Below, piece by piece: positions 1 through 6,651 of a stretch of DNA of 10,849 bases. The notes below the pieces were generated by a model. The model had not been told where the DNA came from and made no database searches. It was given only the letters and a program-made list of their open reading frames with translations. The position numbers were made by a program, and so were the translations under genes. Source of the DNA: Citricoccus sp. WCRC_4 (GTDB lineage: Bacteria; Actinomycetota; Actinomycetes; Actinomycetales; Micrococcaceae); assembly GCA_026645375.1 (NCBI GenBank), contig JAPFFX010000119.1, positions 1 to 10,849 of the forward strand, in the 5' to 3' direction. The number at the start of each line of letters is the position of its first letter. The first letter of the stretch is position 1.

Positions 1-161
1 GGGCTGATCGTGCTCGAGGTGGCCGTGGTCGAGGTTGCCGGGCCCGGGGCCGTCGACCGCTCCGAGCCGGACTGCGGGGCACACGCGGCCACGGTCACCA
101 GCAGTGCGGTGCCCAGGGCCAGGCCGGCCAGCGGGCGGATCATGGTGGTCGGTCTCGTCAT
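1..161 (-). CDS. Putative lipoprotein, N-terminal part only (runs off the left edge)
   Basis: Read on the minus strand from ATG at 161-159, the frame is open for 53 codons to the window edge. The protein begins MTRPTTMIRPLAGLALG, followed by a hydrophobic stretch ending in the lipobox V-A-A-C (Cys27) and then a Ser/Thr/Pro/Ala-rich linker. This is a classic type II (lipoprotein) signal peptide: a basic n-region (Arg3, Arg9), an h-region at about residues 11-24, and a lipidated Cys. The linker is typical of surface-anchored actinobacterial lipoproteins. AGGGG lies about 8 nt upstream of the chosen ATG; the next in-frame ATG (143-141) has no comparable ribosome binding site. The mature domain is outside the window, so its function cannot be stated. 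It is divergent from ligA, with 118 bp between the starts. Confidence 0.75.
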   Translation of the reverse strand, partial: MTRPTTMIRPLAGLALGTALLVTVAACAPQSGSERSTAPGPATSTTATSSTIS

Positions 162-198
162 CGTCGGTCCCCTGGGTGCGGCGGCAGGCTCCGGTGGC

Positions 199-204
199 AT
201 TATG
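199..204 (-). promoter_or_regulatory. Candidate -10 box for the lipoprotein gene
   Basis: On the minus strand this reads CATAAT, one base from the TATAAT consensus, in otherwise GC-rich DNA. Transcription would start near 192, giving a leader of about 30 nt before the ATG at 161. I see no convincing -35 hexamer 16-18 nt upstream. Confidence 0.35.
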
Positions 205-267
205 GCAGGTCAGGAGGGGATCGTGGACGAAATCCCGCCCGAGCGCCCGGAGAGCGTGGAGGCGTCC

Positions 268-273
268 TAGGCT
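268..273 (+). promoter_or_regulatory. Candidate -10 box (TAGGCT) for leaderless ligA transcript
   Basis: TAGGCT fits the actinobacterial TANNNT -10 pattern. Its last T lies 7 nt before the G of the GTG start codon, which is the normal distance from a -10 box to +1, so transcription could begin exactly at the start codon. The only purine-rich motif before the GTG (GGAG at 274-277) is 2 nt away, too close for an ordinary ribosome binding site. No clear -35 is visible. The box is also the reason the reading frame closes upstream: TAG at 268-270 is an in-frame stop. Confidence 0.35.
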
Positions 274-279
274 GGAGCG

Positions 280-2769
280 GTGAGCACGCAGCAGATGGAC
301 CGAGATCCCGAGGTCGACGCCTCCGTCCAGCCCGAGGCCGGGGACATCCCCACGGAGGCCCTGAGGGAGAGGTACGAGCACCTCGTGGACGAGGTCCGCA
401 AGCACCGCGTCGCGTACTACCAGAACGACGCCCCGCTGGTCTCGGACGCCGAGTACGACGCGCTCTACCGGAGCCTGGAGGACCTCGAGGCCCTGCACCC
501 CGAGATCGTGTCCAATGACTCGCCGACCCAGGAGGTCGGCGGTGAGGTGTCCACGGCCTTCGCGCCGGTCACCCACCTGGCCCGGATGTACTCCCTGGAC
601 GACCTGTTCTCCATCGAGGAGCTGCGGTCCTGGTACGCGAAGACCTCGGCCTCGATCGAGGCCATCACCCCGGGCACCACTGCGCGCTGGCTCGTCGAGG
701 TCAAGATCGACGGCCTGGCCGTGAACCTGCTCTACCGGGACGGCCGGCTGGTCCGCGCCGCCACCCGCGGTGACGGCACCACGGGCGAGGACGTCACCCA
801 CAACGTGATGACCATCAAGGACATCCCGCAACAGCTGTCCGGGTCCGGCTGGCCGGCCGAGATGGAGGTCCGCGGGGAGGTCTTCATGCCCACCTCCGCC
901 TTCCGGGCCTTCAACGAACAGCGGGCCGAGGCCGGGCTCGCCCCGTTCGCCAACCCGCGCAACTCGGCGGCCGGGTCCCTGCGGCAGAAGGACCCCGCGG
1001 AGACCGCCAAGCGTCCGCTGAGCATGTTCGTCCACGGCATCGGCGCCCACTCCGGCCTGGAGGCCGGTTCCCAGCACGCCACCTACGAGCTGCTCGCCGG
1101 CTGGGGCCTGCCGACGAGTCCCTACACGCGGATCGTGGAGGGACTGGACGGTGAGCACGGAAGTCCCGACGGCGGGATCATCGCCTTCATCGAGGAACAC
1201 GGCCAGAAGCGCCACGACCTGGTCCACGAGATCGACGGGATCGTCATCAAGGTCGACTCCTTCGCCCTGCAGCGGGCCCTGGGCCACACCTCACGGGTGC
1301 CGCGGTGGGCGGCCGCCTACAAGTACCCCCCGGAGGAGGTCCACACCCGGTTGCTGGACATCCGGGTCAACGTCGGCCGCACGGGCCGCGTCACCCCCTA
1401 TGCGCTGATGGAGCCGGTGGTCGTCGCGGGGTCCACCGTGTCCATGGCCACCCTGCACAACCAGGACGTGGTGAGGGCCAAGAACGTGCTCATCGGGGAC
1501 ACGGTGGTGCTGCGCAAGGCCGGGGACGTCATCCCGGAGATCGTCGGGCCCGTCCTGCCCCTGCGCGAGGGCAAGGAGGTCGGCACCGGCCCGGAGGCCG
1601 AACTGCGCGAGTTCGTGATGCCCACCGAGTGCCCGTCGTGCGGCACCGCCCTCGCCCCGGCCAAGGAGGGCGACGTGGACCTGCGCTGCCCCAATGCGCG
1701 CACCTGCCCCGCCCAGCTCACCGGGCGGATCGAGCACGCCGCCTCCCGCGGGGCCTTCGACATCGAGGCCCTCGGTGAGGAGGCCGCGCTCTGGCTGACC
1801 AACGGTCCCGGCCCGGACCCCGCCGAGAACGGGGGCCGTGTCCGCCCCGAGGGACCCGGTGTCCTCACCTCCGACGCCCAGCTCTTCGACCTGGTCCACC
1901 CCGGGGACGATGGCCTCCGGGACGAACTGCGCCGCCGGCTGGGCGAGGTGCGGGTCTGGCGGGAGAAGCGCAAGCGCGTCGACGGCAGGATGGTCCCGTC
2001 CGGACAGTGGGAACTGAAGCCCTATTTCTGGACCCAGGGCACGGCGAGGAAACCCTCCGAGCCCACCGCGAACACCCTCAAGCTCTTCGACGAGCTCGAG
2101 AAGGCCAAGGCCCAGCCGCTCTGGCGCGTCCTGGTGGCCCTGTCCATCCGGCACGTCGGCCCGACGGCGGCCCGGTCCCTGGCCACCGCGTTCGGCTCCA
2201 TGCGGGCCCTGGCAGACCTGGTCACCACGGTGCCCGAGGGGCTGAGCGCCGAGGAGGCCCGGGCCGCCGCCCAACAGCGCCTGGCCGACGTCGACGGGGT
2301 CGGCCCGATCATCGCCGAGGCCGTCATCGAGTGGTTCGGTGAGGACTGGCACTCCGGGATCGTCGAGCGCTGGCACGAGGCCGGCGTCGTGATGGAGGAC
2401 GAACAGGACGAGGACACCCCGCGCACCCTGGAGGGCCTGACCGTGGTGGTCACCGGCTCGCTGGAGGAATTCAGCCGCGACTCCGCCAAGGAGGCCATCA
2501 TCGTCCGCGGCGGCAAGGCCTCCGGCTCGGTGTCGAAGAAGACCGACTTCCTCGTGGCCGGTGAGAACGCCGGCTCCAAGCTGGACAAGGCCGAGTCCCT
2601 GAAGGTCCCCGTCCTGGACGAGGCCGGCTTCGTCCGGCTGCTGGCCGAGGGCCCGGCGGCGGTGGGGGACCCCGGCGCCCGCGAGGACCCCGACACGGAT
2701 GGGAAGGACACCGATGGGAAGGACACCGATGGGAAGGACACCATGACCGACAGCGAGGAGCAGGGATGA
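280..2769 (+). CDS. ligA: NAD-dependent DNA ligase LigA
   Basis: LigA seals 3'-OH/5'-phosphate nicks during replication and repair, using NAD+ as the AMP donor. Family landmarks appear in order: domain Ia with HRVAYYQND (about 42-50); the adenylation domain with the nucleotide-accepting lysine in VKIDG (Lys142), then ATRGDGTTGED, EVRGE (196-200), HEIDGIVIK (316-324) and Lys348; an OB fold (about 350-425); a four-cysteine zinc finger (Cys451, 454, 470, 476); helix-hairpin-helix repeats (about 480-700) with HVGPTAA and VDGVGP; and a BRCT domain (about 714-790). At 829 residues it exceeds the usual 670-700. The excess is an insert at about 505-595, which I recall in Micrococcales LigA, and an acidic tail from 791. 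GTG280 is the earliest possible start because TAG at 268-270 closes the frame. The stop overlaps the next gene (ATGA). Confidence 0.98.
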   Translation: MSTQQMDRDPEVDASVQPEAGDIPTEALRERYEHLVDEVRKHRVAYYQNDAPLVSDAEYDALYRSLEDLEALHPEIVSNDSPTQEVGGEVSTAFAPVTHLARMYSLDDLFSIEELRSWYAKTSASIEAITPGTTARWLVEVKIDGLAVNLLYRDGRLVRAATRGDGTTGEDVTHNVMTIKDIPQQLSGSGWPAEMEVRGEVFMPTSAFRAFNEQRAEAGLAPFANPRNSAAGSLRQKDPAETAKRPLSMFVHGIGAHSGLEAGSQHATYELLAGWGLPTSPYTRIVEGLDGEHGSPDGGIIAFIEEHGQKRHDLVHEIDGIVIKVDSFALQRALGHTSRVPRWAAAYKYPPEEVHTRLLDIRVNVGRTGRVTPYALMEPVVVAGSTVSMATLHNQDVVRAKNVLIGDTVVLRKAGDVIPEIVGPVLPLREGKEVGTGPEAELREFVMPTECPSCGTALAPAKEGDVDLRCPNARTCPAQLTGRIEHAASRGAFDIEALGEEAALWLTNGPGPDPAENGGRVRPEGPGVLTSDAQLFDLVHPGDDGLRDELRRRLGEVRVWREKRKRVDGRMVPSGQWELKPYFWTQGTARKPSEPTANTLKLFDELEKAKAQPLWRVLVALSIRHVGPTAARSLATAFGSMRALADLVTTVPEGLSAEEARAAAQQRLADVDGVGPIIAEAVIEWFGEDWHSGIVERWHEAGVVMEDEQDEDTPRTLEGLTVVVTGSLEEFSRDSAKEAIIVRGGKASGSVSKKTDFLVAGENAGSKLDKAESLKVPVLDEAGFVRLLAEGPAAVGDPGAREDPDTDGKDTDGKDTDGKDTMTDSEEQG
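2698..2742 (+). repeat. 15-bp x 3 perfect tandem repeat inside the ligA 3' end
   Basis: Three identical copies of gatgggaaggacacc run head to tail (2698-2712, 2713-2727, 2728-2742) and encode DGKDT three times (LigA residues 807-821). The unit is a multiple of three, so copy-number change would keep the frame. The array lies in the low-complexity acidic tail after the BRCT domain, 23 bp before the start of the next gene. Confidence 0.95.
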
Positions 2770-3677
2770 GCCGCGGACTACTGGCCGTGGCCCGGGCCGC
2801 GGCCCGGGCGGGAGCGGCCGTCCTGGCCGAGAGGCCCCTGACCCCGACGCCGGCCACGCGCCAGGACCTGGGCGCGGACACCAAGAGCTCCGGTTCCGAC
2901 TGGGTCACCGACTACGACCGCCGGGCCGAACAGGCCGTGCGCGAGGTCATCACGGCCTACCGCCCGCACGACGCGATCTCGGGGGAGGAGTACGGGCACA
3001 CCGAGCCGGCCACCCCCTCGGGATACCGGTGGTCCATCGACCCGCTGGACGGGACCACGAACTTCATCCGCGCGATCCCGCAGTTCTGCACCTCGGTGGC
3101 CGTCGAGGGCCCTGGCGCGGACGAGGACGAGGGCGTGCGCTGGCTGGCCGGGGCCGTCGTCGCCCCCGCCCTGGGCCGCAGCTGGTACGCGGCCGCGGGC
3201 CAGGGCGCGTACTCCACCGTGGACGACGCCGTCACCGGGACCTCGGGCGAGCCGGTCCGCCTGCACGGCCCGGTGCTGGGCCGGTCCGGCCGGTTGCTGG
3301 CCAGTGGCTTCGGCTACGCGGGGGCACGCCGCGACTTCCAGCTGCGCGCGCTCGCGGCCATCCTGACGCACTTCGGGGACGTGCGGCGGATCGGTTCGGC
3401 CGCCCTGGACCTGTGCATGGTGGCCGACGGCACCCTGGACGCCTACGCCGAGTTCGGCATCCAGGAGCACGACTGGTCCGCCGGTGCCCTGATCGCCGAG
3501 GAGGCCGGAGTGCCGGTGCGGCGGCCCGCGCACGGTGACGGCACCGCCCACCCGGACTGGACGGTGGCCGGACTGCTGGACCCGGACGCAGGAGGCGGGA
3601 CCGGTGACGCCGCTGACCGGCGGGCCTGGGCCGACGCCGTCGAGGCCCTGCTGCCCCGGAGCCCCGACCTGTCGTGA
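2766..3677 (+). CDS. Inositol monophosphatase-family phosphatase
   Basis: This is a Mg2+-dependent phosphatase of the IMPase fold, whose members act on inositol-1-phosphate, histidinol phosphate, fructose-1,6-bisphosphate or PAP. Visible signatures are KSSGSDWVTDYD (about 40-51), the metal ligand Glu74 in ISGEE, motif A IDPLDGTTNF (91-100; Asp92 and Asp95 as metal ligands) and motif B EHDWSAGALIAEEAG (234-248; Asp236 as the fourth ligand). The 303-residue length is slightly above the usual 260-290; an acidic loop near 116-123 and a Gly/Ala/Asp-rich C-terminus make up the difference. No signal peptide is seen, so it should be cytosolic. The ATG overlaps the ligA stop, and GAGGAG lies 5 nt upstream, so it is probably translated in step with ligA. 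The substrate (SuhB-, HisN- or CysQ-like) cannot be decided from sequence alone. Confidence 0.92.
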   Translation: MSRGLLAVARAAARAGAAVLAERPLTPTPATRQDLGADTKSSGSDWVTDYDRRAEQAVREVITAYRPHDAISGEEYGHTEPATPSGYRWSIDPLDGTTNFIRAIPQFCTSVAVEGPGADEDEGVRWLAGAVVAPALGRSWYAAAGQGAYSTVDDAVTGTSGEPVRLHGPVLGRSGRLLASGFGYAGARRDFQLRALAAILTHFGDVRRIGSAALDLCMVADGTLDAYAEFGIQEHDWSAGALIAEEAGVPVRRPAHGDGTAHPDWTVAGLLDPDAGGGTGDAADRRAWADAVEALLPRSPDLS

Positions 3678-3771
3678 CAGGCCGACGCCGGGCGCCCGCT
3701 CGAGGAGGACCACGGCACCGCACCACCGCGGTGGCAGCCGGCGGGCACTCGGCGGTCCCGGACCGGCGGAG
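3678..3771. terminator. Convergent intergenic gap, possible bidirectional terminator
   Basis: This 94-bp gap separates the converging ends of the phosphatase and P-type ATPase genes. It contains the perfect 12-bp palindrome CCACCGCGGTGG (3723-3734), another palindrome CGGGCGCCCG (3689-3698), and a weak stem CGGTC/GACCG (3753-3765). None is followed by a T-run in either direction. A terminator is expected here from the gene layout, but the sequence gives only weak support. Confidence 0.25.
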
Positions 3772-6555
3772 TCAGGAGGACGGCCGGGGGGCGGGGTGAC
3801 CGGGGGCCCGACCACCGACCACCTCGGCGACCGGCCGCGCGGGTTCGCTCGCGGGGGCCCGGTGGCGGCGGATGGCCTTGTCGAGTTCGACGACGAGGGG
3901 GACGATCAGCCCCAGGCCGATACAGGCCAGCCACTGGCCTCCGCTCAGCGACGTCGTCAGCAAGAGGTTCTGCAGGAAGCCGAGTTCCACAGCGGCCACC
4001 GTGGTGAGCACCGGGATGGAGAGGATCTTGAGCGCGCCGAGGATCGGGGCCCTGAGACCGGACTCCGGATCGCGTCGCTTGGCCAGGCTGCCGAAGATCG
4101 AACTGAACGAGAGCACCACGAAGGCCATCGTCAACGGCACGCTCGGCTCGGTGGGACTCATGGGTCCGGGGGCCAGCAGCAGGGCCGCCAGGGTCACTGC
4201 GAATCCGAGGACACCGTAGACGAGCCACTGCGTGACGGCGCCGCGGTTGGTGATCGGCTGCGTGGTGTCCCGTGGCGGCCGGTCCATCAGGTCGGGGGCC
4301 GGCGGGTCGGTCATGATGACGATCACGGGGAAGATGGTCACGAAGAAGTTGATGAACAGGATCATGGTCGGCATCAGGGCGACGCCCTGGTTGATGTTGA
4401 AGACGCTGGCGGTCAGGAACAGCAGCACCAGGGCGAACAGCGCGGACATCTGGTAGCGGACGAAGGACACGATCTTGTCGTAGATGCTGCGGCCCAGCCG
4501 GATGGCGGCCACCAGCGTGCCGAAGTTGTCGTCCGTGAGGATGATATTGCCGGCCTGCTTGGTCACCTCGCTGCCGGACCCCATGGCCACCCCGACGTCG
4601 GCCTGCTTCAGCGCGGCGGCATCGTTCACGGCGTCACCGGTCATGGCGACGACGTCCCCGCCCTGCTGCATGAGCTGAGCGAGCCGCAGCTTGTCCTGCG
4701 GGGTCACCCGTCCGAAGACGTGGAGCCGGGGGAGCTCCCTGGAGAGGTCCTCATCGGTCATGGCCTGGATCTCCGGACCGCTGACGGCACCGGGGCCCAG
4801 GTCGAGCTCGGCCCCGATGGCGGCAGCGGTGATCGCGTGGTCACCGGTGATCATGCGGACCTCGATGCCCGCCTGGTGTGCCAGGCGCACGGCCTCAGCC
4901 GCCTCGGCACGCAGGGGATCGATGATGCCGACCATGCCGACGAAGGTCAGCTCCTCGACGAACCGCATCGGATCCGCGCTCACCTCCGCCTCCCGGCCGT
5001 CCAGGATCCTGCCGGCGAAGGCCAGGACCCGCAGGCCCTGCTGGGAGAGGGACTCATTGGCCGCCAGGATCTCGTCGCGCACACCGCCGATGTCCACCTC
5101 CCCGTCCGGCAGCATCGCCTTGCTGCACCGGGCCAGGACCACGTCAGGGCCTCCCTTGACGAACTCGACGAAGTGCGAGCCGTCCTCGAAGGGCAGGTCG
5201 TGGAAGGTCGCCATGAACTTGTACGCGGAGTCGAAGGGGACCTCGGCGAGACGCGGGTAGGCACGACGTGTCGTCTCTGCGTCGACACCCATCTTCGCCG
5301 CCAGGACCACCAGCGCTGCCTCGGTCGGATCGCCGATGACCTCGCCGGCGTCGGAGACGGTCGCGTCACTGTTCAGGCACAGGCCGTAGGACAACCGGGT
5401 GAAGTCGGGCGCTGGGCCGCCGGCGACCTGGCGGATGGCGCCGGTCTTGGCGTACCCCTCGCCCTGCACGCTGTACCACGTGCCGCGAAGGTACAGTTGC
5501 CGCACCATCATCTGGTTCATCGTCAGGGTGCCGGTCTTGTCCGAGTTGATCGCGCTGGTGGCACCCAGCGTCTCGACGTCGCTGAGGTTCTTGACCACGG
5601 CCTTGTGCTCGGCCAGCTGATTGGCACCGTAGGCCAGCATGGCCTGCACGAAGGTCGGCATGCCCGTCGGGATCGCGGCGATGGCCATGGACATGCCGAC
5701 CAGCAGGACCGCGGCGAGGGGTTGTCCGCGGAGCACGCCGAGGATGACGATGACGGCGACCGCAGACCAGGCGACGATGCCGATGACCTTGGTGAGTCCG
5801 TCCAGCTCGCGCTGGAGAGGGGACTTGCCCGGATCCACGGCCGAGAGCATCGAGGCGATCTTGCCCATCTCGGTCTGCATGCCGGTCTCGGTCACCACCA
5901 TCACGCCTGTCCCACGCGTGACGGCCGTGTTCTGGAAGACCATGCTGGTCCGGTCACCGAGTGGTACGTCGGTGCCCGTGAGGGCCTGGGCGTCCTTGGC
6001 GATCGGCGCGCTCTCACCGGTCAGTGCGGCCTCCTGGGTCTCCAGCGTGGCCGATCGCAGCAGCCGTCCGTCGGCGGGCACCAGGTCCCCGGCCTCGAGA
6101 TTCACGATGTCGCCCGGCACCAGTTGCGTGGCGTCGAGCTGGGTCAGCGAACCACCCCGGACGACGCGCGCCTGCGGGATCTGCATCTTGGCCAGGGCGT
6201 CGACGCTGGCCCGGGCCTTCAGCTCCTGCTGGGTGCCCAGGACGAGGTTGAGGACGACCAACACGGCCACGACGATCCCGACCGGGACCTGGTCGATGAG
6301 CAGGCTGACCACGATCACGCCGACGAGCATCAGGTTCATGGGGTCGCGCAGTAGTCGCAGTGCCACCGCCCAGCGCGAGGGTGGCCGCTCGGAGGCGATC
6401 GCGTTGGGCCCGTATTCTGCCTGCCGCTCTCCGGCTTGCGACGTGCTGAGTCCCGACTGCTCATCGGAACCGAGCAGGGAGACTACGGCACCGGGCTCCT
6501 GCGCATGCCAGGACGGGGTGGCGACCGGCCCGGACGTGGTCTCGTGGATTGCCAT
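3772..6555 (-). CDS. P-type ATPase (HAD-IC, P2-like), ion substrate unknown
   Basis: This 927-residue integral-membrane pump is complete. It has an N-terminal cation-ATPase domain (about 17-70, with LSTSQAGERQAEYGPN), actuator motif TGES (179-182), phosphorylation motif SDKTGTLT (Asp339 phosphorylated), nucleotide-domain KGGP (467-470), and hinge motifs MITGDHAIT (568-576) and TGDAVNDAA (639-647). About ten membrane segments are predicted (near 73-90, 91-108, 255-275, 282-302, 700-722, 727-748, 773-795, 805-823, 838-860, 872-892). It has no metal-binding N-terminal domain and no CPC motif, so it is not a heavy-metal P1B pump. The M4 motif is IPTGMP (295-300) rather than PEGLP, and M5-M6 carry no acidic residue; I recall similar IPTGLP pumps in actinobacteria, without assigned function. 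The start ATG has AGGGG about 9 nt upstream. It lies 96 bp after ppk2 on the same strand, probably one operon. Confidence 0.95.
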   Translation of the reverse strand: MAIHETTSGPVATPSWHAQEPGAVVSLLGSDEQSGLSTSQAGERQAEYGPNAIASERPPSRWAVALRLLRDPMNLMLVGVIVVSLLIDQVPVGIVVAVLVVLNLVLGTQQELKARASVDALAKMQIPQARVVRGGSLTQLDATQLVPGDIVNLEAGDLVPADGRLLRSATLETQEAALTGESAPIAKDAQALTGTDVPLGDRTSMVFQNTAVTRGTGVMVVTETGMQTEMGKIASMLSAVDPGKSPLQRELDGLTKVIGIVAWSAVAVIVILGVLRGQPLAAVLLVGMSMAIAAIPTGMPTFVQAMLAYGANQLAEHKAVVKNLSDVETLGATSAINSDKTGTLTMNQMMVRQLYLRGTWYSVQGEGYAKTGAIRQVAGGPAPDFTRLSYGLCLNSDATVSDAGEVIGDPTEAALVVLAAKMGVDAETTRRAYPRLAEVPFDSAYKFMATFHDLPFEDGSHFVEFVKGGPDVVLARCSKAMLPDGEVDIGGVRDEILAANESLSQQGLRVLAFAGRILDGREAEVSADPMRFVEELTFVGMVGIIDPLRAEAAEAVRLAHQAGIEVRMITGDHAITAAAIGAELDLGPGAVSGPEIQAMTDEDLSRELPRLHVFGRVTPQDKLRLAQLMQQGGDVVAMTGDAVNDAAALKQADVGVAMGSGSEVTKQAGNIILTDDNFGTLVAAIRLGRSIYDKIVSFVRYQMSALFALVLLFLTASVFNINQGVALMPTMILFINFFVTIFPVIVIMTDPPAPDLMDRPPRDTTQPITNRGAVTQWLVYGVLGFAVTLAALLLAPGPMSPTEPSVPLTMAFVVLSFSSIFGSLAKRRDPESGLRAPILGALKILSIPVLTTVAAVELGFLQNLLLTTSLSGGQWLACIGLGLIVPLVVELDKAIRRHRAPASEPARPVAEVVGGRAPGHPAPRPSS

Positions 6556-6587
6556 GGCGGTGGCCCCTAGTCTTGCTCGGCGGCTTG

Positions 6588-6604
6588 CGCGGCCTGCGGC
6601 CGCG
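6588..6604 (-). promoter_or_regulatory. Hairpin in the ppk2-ATPase gap (7-bp stem)
   Basis: A perfect 7-bp inverted repeat CGCGGCC / GGCCGCG flanks a 3-nt loop, 32 nt before the ATPase start codon. It is not followed by T residues in the direction of transcription, so it is not a standard intrinsic terminator. It could slow polymerase, protect or end an mRNA, or do nothing: short GC palindromes are common in such DNA. Confidence 0.35.
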
Positions 6605-6623
6605 TCGGTTCAACGAGTGCGCC

Positions 6624-6638
6624 GGATGCGAGGCATCC
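6624..6638 (-). promoter_or_regulatory. Hairpin just after the ppk2 stop (6-bp stem)
   Basis: GGATGC and GCATCC form a perfect 6-bp stem around a 3-nt loop, 13 nt beyond the ppk2 stop codon. Together with the stronger hairpin at 6588-6604, it occupies much of the 96-bp gap. The two may form a partial terminator or processing site that sets the ratio of ppk2 to ATPase message. Confidence 0.35.
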
Positions 6639-6651
6639 ACGAACGCGGCAG

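Noticed and set aside
10..270. 86-residue plus-strand frame before ligA
   Set aside because: It overlaps the minus-strand lipoprotein signal sequence, shows no domain, and lacks support beyond being open.
1291..2376. 361-residue minus-strand frame opposite ligA
   Set aside because: A Gly/Leu/Asp/Arg-rich antisense shadow of ligA, which is confirmed by motifs throughout.
2698..2742. Tandem repeat considered as a CRISPR-like array or attachment site
   Set aside because: The copies are contiguous 15-mers without spacers, in frame inside ligA, so a coding minisatellite explains them fully.
3535..6354. 939-residue plus-strand open frame, rich in His, Gly, Asp and Gln
   Set aside because: It lies antisense to the P-type ATPase, whose motifs are unmistakable. 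Its composition is what an antisense shadow of a GC3-rich gene gives, with no recognisable domain, and it also overlaps the end of the phosphatase gene.
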